DNA of 6,099 nucleotides from an uncultured Treponema sp. (GTDB lineage: Bacteria; Spirochaetota; Spirochaetia; Treponematales; Treponemataceae). Under the pieces are notes generated by a model. The model ran no database searches and was not told the DNA's origin. It was given only the letters and a program-made list of their open reading frames with translations. Each line of letters starts with the position of its first letter. Positions within the stretch are counted from its first letter, which is position 1. Positions 1 through 4,989 of the stretch are shown here, piece by piece. The stretch spans positions 1 to 6,099 of the forward strand of contig CAMNHD010000108.1 of assembly GCA_946538875.1 (NCBI GenBank). Direction: 5' to 3'. Made by a program: the position numbers and the translations under genes.

Positions 1-1022
1 ATAGTGGCGATGAATTTATAATCTATGTGGTGGGCCGTATGCTTTCCGAAGACAGTCCGGAAGTGGAGCAGGTGCACAAGATTTTCCACACGCCTATGAC
101 TGTGGGTATAGAATCGCTAAAGACGACGGTAAGTATCGGGGTGGCAAATTCTGACCAGGATTCGACCGTGGGCTCGATGTTTGTCAATGCCGATATAGCC
201 ATGACTTCGGCAAAAACCCACGGCAAGAACGCGACTCATGTTTTTACCAGCGACATAGAACGCAGGGTGCACTTTGTGAACCAGATGCGTGCAAAAGTTG
301 TGAATGCCATTGAGCATGACGGATTTTTTATGGTCTATCAGCCAAAGGTGGACACCCAGACGCTGGAGGTTGTAGGCTTTGAGGCGTTGATCCGCATGAA
401 GGAAGAGGAACTCTCACCTGCAGAGTTCATACCCGTTGCGGAACAGAGCGGCTGTATCTCGCAGATAGGCCGGATTACCACTGAAAAGACTATACGTCAG
501 CTTGCAATCTGGCGCGAAGAGGGAAGAGCATTAAAACCTGTCTCAATCAATTATTCAAGCAATCAGATAAATGATGCGGGATACCTTTCCTTTTTGACAG
601 GTCTCCTTGACAAGTACAATATCTCCCCATCACTGGTTGAAGTGGAGATTACCGAAGGCCTCTTTATGGACAGCACCTGGCAGGCCACCAAACTGTTCCG
701 TCAGTTAAAGGAGCTTGGAATAAAAATCCTGATGGACGACTTTGGAACAGGCTATTCGTCACTGAGCTACCTGACCTACATTCCGGTAGATATAATCAAG
801 CTGGACAAGTCGCTGGTGACAAACTACCTTGTTGACGGAAAGGATTCGTTTATACGCGATGTAATACATCTTACGCATGACCTTGGCAAAAAAATGGTTA
901 TAGAAGGAGTTGAGCACGAGTGGCAGTATCTGCGGCTTAAGGAATTCGGAGCTGACATGATTCAGGGATTCTTCTTCAGCAAACCGCTTGCCCCTGAAGA
1001 AGCCTGTGTATGGACGCTATAA
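1..1022 (+). CDS. GGDEF-EAL cyclic-di-GMP signalling protein, 5'-truncated by window edge
   Basis: Cytoplasmic-type signalling enzyme of cyclic-di-GMP turnover; its N-terminal sensor part lies outside the window. The frame is open from the edge, and the first visible codons spell S-G-D-E-F (bases 3-17), a GGDEF signature with Ser in first place, so diguanylate cyclase activity is possible but unproven. The rest of that domain follows, with V-S-I-G-V-A and A-D-I-A-M-x-x-A-K-x-x-G-K-N. A complete EAL phosphodiesterase domain spans about bases 290-1010: E-A-L-I-R (381-395), I-N-Y-S-S-N-Q, E-I-T-E-G, D-D-F-G-T-G (735-752), I-I-K-L-D-K, E-G-V-E and Q-G-F-F-F-S-K-P (963-986). All the usual metal-binding and catalytic acidic, Asn, Lys and Gln positions are kept, so an active c-di-GMP phosphodiesterase is the likely net function (inference). 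It stops at TAA 1020-1022. The next gene has its own promoter, so this one is not part of the histidine operon. Confidence 0.95.
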   Translation, partial: SGDEFIIYVVGRMLSEDSPEVEQVHKIFHTPMTVGIESLKTTVSIGVANSDQDSTVGSMFVNADIAMTSAKTHGKNATHVFTSDIERRVHFVNQMRAKVVNAIEHDGFFMVYQPKVDTQTLEVVGFEALIRMKEEELSPAEFIPVAEQSGCISQIGRITTEKTIRQLAIWREEGRALKPVSINYSSNQINDAGYLSFLTGLLDKYNISPSLVEVEITEGLFMDSTWQATKLFRQLKELGIKILMDDFGTGYSSLSYLTYIPVDIIKLDKSLVTNYLVDGKDSFIRDVIHLTHDLGKKMVIEGVEHEWQYLRLKEFGADMIQGFFFSKPLAPEEACVWTL

Positions 1023-1026
1023 GGCA

Positions 1027-1114
1027 TCAAAATTGCCCTCCTGACAATTTTGACCCCGGGAATCTTGCGATGCAAAATTCCCGTTACTACTATAACAACA
1101 TCTCGTCAAAATTG
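1027..1114. repeat. Nested inverted repeats in the gap before hisH
   Basis: Three related arms are seen: TCAAAATTG (1027-1035), CAATTTTGAC (1045-1054) and GTCAAAATTG (1105-1114). The middle arm can pair with the first (9 bp, 9-nt loop) or, over 10 bp, with the third. The second pairing would enclose an inner hairpin, GGGAATCTTGC-GAT-GCAAAATTCCC (1058-1082), which has one mismatch. The block lies 3' of the GGDEF-EAL stop and upstream of the hisH promoter. It would therefore be transcribed mainly as the 3' UTR of the signalling gene. No U-run follows any stem, so I do not call it an intrinsic terminator. It could protect the mRNA 3' end or be a dispersed palindromic element. Confidence 0.6.
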
Positions 1115-1140
1115 ATTTTCACGCCATAAGAGTCTACAGG

Positions 1141-1169
1141 TTGACATAATTGCCCCGGCAATGTAAAAT
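1141..1169 (+). promoter_or_regulatory. Sigma-70-type promoter of hisHF
   Basis: A perfect -35 box TTGACA (1141-1146) is followed by a 17-bp spacer and the -10 box TAAAAT (1164-1169, five of six consensus bases). Seven bases (1170-1176) separate the -10 box from the hisH ATG. The expected transcription start therefore falls on or within a base or two of the A at 1177. No operator or attenuator leader can fit downstream, so any histidine-responsive control would have to act at or upstream of the promoter. Confidence 0.8.
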
Positions 1170-1176
1170 TTGCACT

Positions 1177-1857
1177 ATGACTGGAATAGTAGATTATAAT
1201 GCAGGAAACATAAAAAGTGTGGAACGGGCATTGGACTCGCTCAAGGCTCCCTATGTGCTTTCAAAAAATCCAAAGGATCTGGAAAAAGTTGACAGACTGA
1301 TTTTTCCAGGAGTAGGCGAAGCTTCCTATGCAATGGAGCAGCTGAAACTCACAGGCTTTGATTCCTTTTTGACCGGCTGGGCAGAAGCTGGAAAGCCCCT
1401 GATGGGTATATGCTTGGGCTCGCAGATTGTCTTTGACTGGAGCGAAGAAGGCGAGACAAAATGCCTTGGACTCCTTCCCGGAACAATCCGCCATTTTAAT
1501 TCGATATGGGAAGAGCGTCTTCCGAATGAGGAAGAGCACAGGGAACGCGCAATGATTCACCAGAGGCTTAAAGTGCCGCACATGGGCTGGAACGACGTCA
1601 CCTTCTGTAACGGCGGTACCCCCCTGCTTGAAGGTGTGCCAGACGGAAGCAATTTTTACTTTGTGCATTCTTACGTAATTCAGGTTGATGACCCGGAACT
1701 AATCAAGGGATACTCTAACCACGGAGCAATGGTTCCCGCAATAGTCCAGAAGGACAATATCACAGTGTTCCAGTTCCACCCGGAAAAATCCGGTGACACA
1801 GGATTGAGAATCCTAAGGAATTACGTCGCCGCAGACCTGGAGGAATCAAAATGCTGA
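1177..1857 (+). CDS. hisH: Imidazole glycerol phosphate synthase, glutamine amidotransferase subunit HisH
   Basis: Glutaminase half of IGP synthase in histidine biosynthesis: it releases ammonia from glutamine and channels it to HisF in the cytoplasm. The 226-residue product begins [11 protein letters not shown], the normal HisH start. It carries the class I amidotransferase nucleophile in G-I-C-L-G-S-Q (Cys79) and the partner His201 and Glu203 in F-H-P-E-K-S-G. V-P-H-M-G-W-N is also present. It is longer than the roughly 200 residues usual for the family, because a charged stretch near residues 110-131 lies before V-P-H-M-G-W. The ATG at 1177 is chosen over an upstream in-frame TTG at 1150. 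That TTG lies inside the promoter, and the added residues resemble no HisH N-terminus. No Shine-Dalgarno precedes the ATG, and the promoter position implies a leaderless mRNA. The 3' end overlaps hisF by 7 bp. Confidence 0.96.
   Translation: MTGIVDYNAGNIKSVERALDSLKAPYVLSKNPKDLEKVDRLIFPGVGEASYAMEQLKLTGFDSFLTGWAEAGKPLMGICLGSQIVFDWSEEGETKCLGLLPGTIRHFNSIWEERLPNEEEHRERAMIHQRLKVPHMGWNDVTFCNGGTPLLEGVPDGSNFYFVHSYVIQVDDPELIKGYSNHGAMVPAIVQKDNITVFQFHPEKSGDTGLRILRNYVAADLEESKC
1839..1844 (+). promoter_or_regulatory. Ribosome binding site of hisF
   Basis: GGAGGA lies within the last codons of hisH, 6 nt before the hisF ATG at 1851. This strong Shine-Dalgarno fixes the hisF start. It also shows that the organism uses SD-led initiation within operons, which makes its absence before hisH and queD meaningful. 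Confidence 0.9.
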
Positions 1858-2615
1858 AGAAAAGAATAATTGTTTGCCTGGACGTTAAGGACGGAAGAAC
1901 CACCAAGGGAGTCAAGTTCCAGAATAATGTGGATATAGGTGACCCGGTCGAGATGGCCGCAGAATATTACCGCCAGGGCGTAGATGAACTTGTGTTCTAC
2001 GACATAATGGCTTCCGCAAGGGGACGGGGACCAATCCTTGACCTTATTGCGCGTGTGGCAAGCCAGGTCTTTATACCTTTCTGCGTGGGAGGAGGAATCG
2101 CAACTCTTGATGACATCCGCTCCACAATCATGGCCGGTGCGGAAAAAGTTTCGCTCAATTCCCAGGCTGTAAAGAATCCTCAGCTTATAAGCGAAGGCGC
2201 AAAGGTCTTCGGGAACCAGTGCATTGTTCTTGGAATGGACGCCGCTTACGACAAGTCAATGCCGAGCGGTTACCGTGTCTACATCAACGGCGGCCGTGTG
2301 GAAACAGACCTGGATGCACGCGAGTGGGCACAGCAGGCGGTTGAGCTTGGCGCAGGCGAGATAGTCCTTAATTCCATAGATGCCGACGGCACCCGCGACG
2401 GCTATGAGACAAAGCTCACCCGCATGATTAGCGAGGCTGTCCCGGTACCGGTGATTGCTTCCGGTGGAGGCGGCAAACCTGAGCATCTTGTGGATGTTCT
2501 TACCAACGGCAAGGCAGATGCTGCCCTTATCGCAAGCATGGTCCACTCCGGAGATTACACTGTTGCGGGAATCAAGCAGGCCCTTGATAAAAAAGGTGTG
2601 CCTGTAAGGCTCTAG
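1851..2615 (+). CDS. hisF: Imidazole glycerol phosphate synthase, cyclase subunit HisF
   Basis: Synthase/cyclase half of IGP synthase. It converts PRFAR plus ammonia delivered by HisH into imidazole glycerol phosphate and AICAR. The 254-residue product has the family's usual length and (beta/alpha)8-barrel landmarks. Catalytic Asp11 is in V-C-L-D-V-K-D-G and catalytic Asp130 in L-G-M-D-A. Phosphate-binding and barrel segments include [21 protein letters not shown] and A-L-I-A-S-M-V-H. The usual D-I-T-A-S reads D-I-M-A-S here, a small deviation. The R-T-T-K-G-V-K-F beginning is of the histidine-pathway type rather than the divergent HisF2 copies of surface-sugar clusters (my reading). No other his gene is in the window, so the pathway must be split across the genome. 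It ends at TAG 2613-2615, 26 bp from the convergent queD stop. Confidence 0.97.
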   Translation: MLKKRIIVCLDVKDGRTTKGVKFQNNVDIGDPVEMAAEYYRQGVDELVFYDIMASARGRGPILDLIARVASQVFIPFCVGGGIATLDDIRSTIMAGAEKVSLNSQAVKNPQLISEGAKVFGNQCIVLGMDAAYDKSMPSGYRVYINGGRVETDLDAREWAQQAVELGAGEIVLNSIDADGTRDGYETKLTRMISEAVPVPVIASGGGGKPEHLVDVLTNGKADAALIASMVHSGDYTVAGIKQALDKKGVPVRL

Positions 2616-2641
2616 CAGAACGGCAGCTCTTTACCGCAGCC

Positions 2642-3064
2642 TTAACGGTAGAGGGCAGCAACCTGGTCCGGTATAAAGCGTGCCCTGCTTCCCGGAGTTT
2701 CGTAGACATCCACCGCAAAAAGCAGCACCCCGGACTCTGCCGCATTATCCACAGCAAGTGACGGCTCCATCCCGACAATCCGCGAGTAGATGTAAGTGGC
2801 AATCCGTTCAGCGCTTGGATTCTGGTCAAAATATTCCATGTCGTTCAGATTGGTATGGTCAAGTTCCTTACAGACAGCCCTGAGCGCCGCCTTTAGCCTG
2901 GAAAAATCAAACAGCATTCCCCCCTGGTTGAGACCAGCCCCTGGAAAACTCCGTGCATGGGTGAGAACCCTGTAATTGTGTCCGTGAAGGTTTTCGCATT
3001 TGCCGTTGTAGTCACGCAAAAAATGGGCCGCGGCAAAATCGGCCTCTACTCTAACTTCGTACAT
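2642..3064 (-). CDS. queD: 6-carboxy-5,6,7,8-tetrahydropterin synthase (QueD)
   Basis: Enzyme of the PTPS/QueD family. It converts 7,8-dihydroneopterin triphosphate to 6-carboxytetrahydropterin, the first dedicated step toward preQ0/preQ1 and queuosine in tRNA. The 140-residue product has the zinc ligands His14 (A-A-A-H-F), His27 and His29 in C-E-N-L-H-G-H. Cys23 gives the C-x-x-x-H-G-H spacing of QueD rather than the E-x-x-x-H-G-H of PTPS-III folate enzymes. D-H-T-N-L-N (Asp69, His70), N-P-S-A-E and the substrate-binding Glu122 in V-Y-E-T complete the pattern. The ATG at 3064 is chosen because M-Y-E-V-R-V-E-A-D-F fits the first beta strand. A longer frame back to 3154 would translate the terminator and promoter. 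There is no Shine-Dalgarno, and the -10 box ends 7 nt upstream, so initiation is probably leaderless. No other que gene is nearby. Confidence 0.94.
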   Translation of the reverse strand: MYEVRVEADFAAAHFLRDYNGKCENLHGHNYRVLTHARSFPGAGLNQGGMLFDFSRLKAALRAVCKELDHTNLNDMEYFDQNPSAERIATYIYSRIVGMEPSLAVDNAAESGVLLFAVDVYETPGSRARFIPDQVAALYR

Positions 3065-3071
3065 GCAGATG

Positions 3072-3100
3072 ATTATATACTGTTTCCCAAACTTTGGAAA
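3072..3100 (-). promoter_or_regulatory. Sigma-70-type promoter of queD
   Basis: Reading the - strand, the -35 box is TTTCCA (3100-3095, four of six consensus bases). It is followed by a 17-bp spacer and a perfect -10 TATAAT (3077-3072). Seven bases then lead to the queD ATG at 3064, so transcription should start at or beside the A of the start codon. The promoter sits directly after the terminator stem, which insulates queD from transcription arriving from the peptidase side. Confidence 0.8.
3083..3100. promoter_or_regulatory. Inverted repeat across the queD -35 region, possible operator
   Basis: On the + strand TTTCCCAAA (3083-3091) faces TTTGGAAA (3093-3100) around a single C. It is a near-perfect palindrome broken only by one extra C:G pair. 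It covers the -35 box and most of the spacer, where a repressor would compete with RNA polymerase. Regulator identity is unknown. The element is short and A/T rich, so chance is a real alternative. Confidence 0.35.
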
Positions 3101-3106
3101 GGGAAT

Positions 3107-3146
3107 AAAAAAGCCCTTAGCATTAAAGCTTAAGGGCATTTTTTTT
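3107..3146 (-). terminator. Bidirectional rho-independent terminator
   Basis: The stem GCCCTTA (3113-3119) pairs with TAAGGGC (3131-3137) around an 11-nt loop. On the - strand it is followed by six Ts (bases 3112-3107). On the + strand it is followed by A and eight Ts (3139-3146). It therefore terminates - strand transcription just before the queD promoter, and any + strand antisense transcription crossing queD. Together with the promoter at 3293-3321 it defines the end of a transcript of about 180 nt. Confidence 0.9.
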
Positions 3147-3286
3147 AGCATCAAAACAAGAAACTAGTTATACACTCGCTGAACATCAGTCTTGCGCCTT
3201 GTGCGCATATTGGTGGAAAATACCTTCATGCCAGTACTGTCGTGCCCCGTAACCGTTTGATGCAAGCTCGCCTACATGGAGCCTAT
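3107..3286 (-). ncRNA. Candidate small RNA or short-ORF transcript between promoter and terminator
   Basis: A transcript starting near 3286 (about 6-7 nt after the -10 box) and ending in the U-run of the terminator would be about 180 nt. I recognise no known family: it does not look like tmRNA, SRP, RNase P, 6S or a preQ1 riboswitch. Visible structure includes a 5-bp hairpin TGCGC-ACAAG-GCGCA (3207-3193), a small CTGA-TGT-TCAG hairpin (3189-3179), and an 8-bp long-range complement GCATCAAA/TTTGATGC (3263-3256 with 3155-3148). It also holds a 33-codon frame from TTG 3265 to TAG 3164, with an internal ATG at 3229 that would give 21 residues rich in Arg and Lys. That frame has only a poor Shine-Dalgarno. 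A regulatory leader or decayed gene remnant remains possible. Confidence 0.45.
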
Positions 3287-3292
3287 AGTTAT

Positions 3293-3321
3293 ATATTAAA
3301 CCTGATTTCCCATTCTGTCAA
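3293..3321 (-). promoter_or_regulatory. Sigma-70-type promoter driving the candidate small transcript
   Basis: On the - strand a perfect TTGACA (3321-3316) is followed by a 17-bp spacer and TAATAT (3298-3293, four of six). It has the same spacer length as the hisH and queD promoters. It fires toward the terminator at 3107-3146 and has no gene of normal length in between, which is the main reason to propose an RNA or a very small protein there. Confidence 0.6.
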
Positions 3322-3419
3322 ATTATTTTTTTTGAAGCACACTGCGGTTTTATAAAACACACTGGTCAGCTGCAACCGGGATTTTCTTTTTTTTCGTTTA
3401 CCCGCTTTCCGTGGTTTCA
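3322..3419. other. AT-rich spacer with 12-bp palindrome and CACACTG direct repeats
   Basis: This part of the 428-bp non-coding interval contains a perfect 12-bp palindrome, GTTTTATAAAAC (3347-3358). Two CACACTG copies lie at 3338-3344 and 3358-3364, exactly 20 bp apart, or about two helical turns. A/T runs lie on either side. It sits just upstream of the small-transcript promoter and could be an activator or repressor site for it. No gene is supported here. One - strand frame stays open for about 60 codons but is a run of Lys and Arg from poly-A tracts. Confidence 0.35.
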
Positions 3420-3449
3420 TTACGGCCTTACGGCCGTAACGCTTACGCG
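3420..3449 (-). repeat. Two adjacent GUAA-tetraloop hairpins after the papain-family gene
   Basis: Read on the - strand, CGC-GTAA-GCG (3449-3440) is followed directly by TTACGGCC-GTAA-GGCCGTAA (3439-3420). The second has a perfect 8-bp stem. Both loops are GUAA, a GNRA tetraloop, only on the - strand. This suggests they work in RNA transcribed through the end of the peptidase gene, whose stop is 43 bp upstream. No U-run follows, so mRNA 3'-end stabilisation or a dispersed palindromic repeat is more likely than intrinsic termination. Confidence 0.6.
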
Positions 3450-3492
3450 CCACTCCAATCAGGGCTATGCCTGTGGTGTCCTATGTCAAGGC

Positions 3493-4989
3493 TCAGTCAA
3501 TATGCTCAACAAGTACCGGAATTGCCATTACATCCGCAGTATCCCCTGATTCAATCCATGCGTCAAAAGAAACCATGTTCCGTTCAAAATTACAGTGCTT
3601 TGCAGGAATAAGGGATGAGTCACCCAGAGCATAGGAAATCTTTCTGTAGAGATTCTCTTTCTGCGAAAGTCTTGTGGCAGAACTTTTGTTCCAGCGTTCA
3701 AGCACCTGGTCAAAGTCAAGTTCATCCAGGGAATAAAGCATGATCATATAGTCGTAGCCTGTTGCGTCATCAAGTCTAATCCATTGGTTCTCGGCAGGAA
3801 GTACAACAGTGTTCTCCGAATAATCAAGGAGCGCCGAAGTTTTTTCAGGCGGAAAAAGTCTTGTGGCCTTGCCGGTCTGGTCATCGGTGCCAAGCACGTA
3901 GACATAGCAGGGCTTTGTGTTTGTCATCTCAATCTGGTAGCAGTCCCCGGAATGGAGGGCTTTTCCGCTCATGTAAAGACCTTCATGGTATTCAAGTGAA
4001 AGAGTTTCATCTGTCCAACGTTCTGTCAGCTTAAGGCTGCCCTTGTATACAGTTGTCTTCTCCTTTTCAGGTGCAGGAGGATTGATGTCTGGAATAATAG
4101 CGGGCGGAGTCGGGGCATGCCTTGAACCGATAAGCACTGAGCTCAACTCGTAGGCGCCTCTGCAATACTTGGCAAAGGATTCGTAAGGTACCCAGGTGGT
4201 TCCGTTTTTACCCCATTCAGTGCCCCAGCTGTTCTGGAAAAGAAAAGAGCCTCCGTTTTTGTTGTCATCGTAGGCTAGGATGACCATAGCGTGGCCGCCC
4301 GAAGTGTGGTAGTCCCAGATGCCTTCTTTCCAGCTTGAGCCAGCCAAGTTGAATGACCAGGGGTAATTGAAAAAACTTATCACTACAGGCTTTTTTTCAG
4401 CAAGACTTTTTTTTACGCTGGAGATTTTGGTCTCTGAATCAGCACCGTAAGAGAATAGTGTGGCGTAGTCTCCGATTCTGTAAGTCCTTTTGCCCTCGTA
4501 CAGATTCAGGGAAAAGTTTTCAAACGGGATGTTTTCTTCTGCGGAAAGACGTTTGGGGCTGCCGGTCTGCTTTAGGAATTCTAGGGCAGTTTCTATCAGC
4601 ATTCCATCTTTTCCGCTTATGTCATAGGGGTTGCACTTTCTGAACATGTAGTATGGAGAAAAAACGCTTGCCGTGCTTTTGTTTTTGTCTGCGTAACCGG
4701 CTGCAATAAAGGCTGAGCTTGTCATTGCACAGTAAGTTGTTGCCCATGCCACGCAGGTGCCGTATTGTCCCTGGTTGCCGCTTATTGGTGCGTATGGGCT
4801 CAGGTCCACGGCAGCCGGAAGGCTCTCGTACGCTCTTGATACAAGGCGCGCCTTTTGTGGAACTGCTTCATAGCTTTCCTGGTCAAAGACAAGTCCTGTC
4901 GGATATTCCTTGTGCTTTTTCCCGCAGGAGGCAAATGTCAGTAAAACGGCACTGCCTAGAGCAAAAAGTTTCAACGCTGACTTTTTCAT
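3493..4989 (-). CDS. Secreted papain-family (C1) cysteine peptidase lipoprotein with C-terminal DUF4384-like domain
   Basis: Predicted lipid-anchored, extracytoplasmic cysteine protease of 498 residues. Residues 1-22 form a lipoprotein signal: M-K-K, a hydrophobic stretch, then F-A-S-C with Cys22 as the lipidated residue. The papain domain covers about 65-290. Oxyanion Gln73 and nucleophile Cys79 are in N-Q-G-Q-Y-G-T-C-V-A-W-A, His233 in G-G-H-A-M and Asn253 in Q-N-S-W-G-T-E-W-G. The catalytic set is complete and there is no evident inhibitory propeptide, as the domain starts about 45 residues after the lipid Cys. A Pro-rich linker (292-310) leads to about 315-430, whose G-D-C-Y-Q-I-E-M and C-Y-V-Y-V-L-G-T-D-D with L-F-P-P resemble DUF4384, a domain often found near bacterial caspase-like proteins (recognition by eye). 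The tail (430-498) is unassigned. ATG 4989 overlaps the upstream stop as ATGA, so the two genes are translationally coupled. Substrate unknown. Confidence 0.9.
   Translation of the reverse strand: MKKSALKLFALGSAVLLTFASCGKKHKEYPTGLVFDQESYEAVPQKARLVSRAYESLPAAVDLSPYAPISGNQGQYGTCVAWATTYCAMTSSAFIAAGYADKNKSTASVFSPYYMFRKCNPYDISGKDGMLIETALEFLKQTGSPKRLSAEENIPFENFSLNLYEGKRTYRIGDYATLFSYGADSETKISSVKKSLAEKKPVVISFFNYPWSFNLAGSSWKEGIWDYHTSGGHAMVILAYDDNKNGGSFLFQNSWGTEWGKNGTTWVPYESFAKYCRGAYELSSVLIGSRHAPTPPAIIPDINPPAPEKEKTTVYKGSLKLTERWTDETLSLEYHEGLYMSGKALHSGDCYQIEMTNTKPCYVYVLGTDDQTGKATRLFPPEKTSALLDYSENTVVLPAENQWIRLDDATGYDYMIMLYSLDELDFDQVLERWNKSSATRLSQKENLYRKISYALGDSSLIPAKHCNFERNMVSFDAWIESGDTADVMAIPVLVEHID

Noticed and set aside
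1150..1176. Upstream in-frame TTG start that would add nine residues to HisH
   Set aside because: It lies inside the promoter spacer, has no SD, and adds residues unlike any HisH N-terminus; ATG 1177 starts the conserved beta strand.
2627..2653. Imperfect hairpin (CTCT-TT-ACCG / CGGTAGAG) in the hisF-queD convergent gap as a shared terminator
   Set aside because: Only 4+4 bp with a 2-nt bulge, extends into the queD coding end, and has no T-run on either side.
3065..3154. 30-residue N-terminal extension of QueD
   Set aside because: It would be translated from the terminator stem, its A/T runs and the TATAAT promoter; the conserved domain starts at ATG 3064.
3107..3286. Known RNA families (6S, tmRNA, SRP RNA, preQ1 riboswitch) for the small transcript
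   Set aside because: Its ends do not pair as in 6S RNA, and there is no CCA or tRNA-like end, no SRP core motif, and no preQ1-I or preQ1-II consensus loops that I can see.
3290..3482. Lys/Arg-rich open frame on the - strand downstream of the papain-family gene
   Set aside because: Composition follows from poly-A tracts and GC hairpins; there is no SD and no recognisable domain, and it crosses the small-transcript promoter.
3411..3611. Open frame on the + strand
   Set aside because: Mostly antisense to the end of the papain-family gene and across the palindromic hairpin; low-quality translation with no motif.
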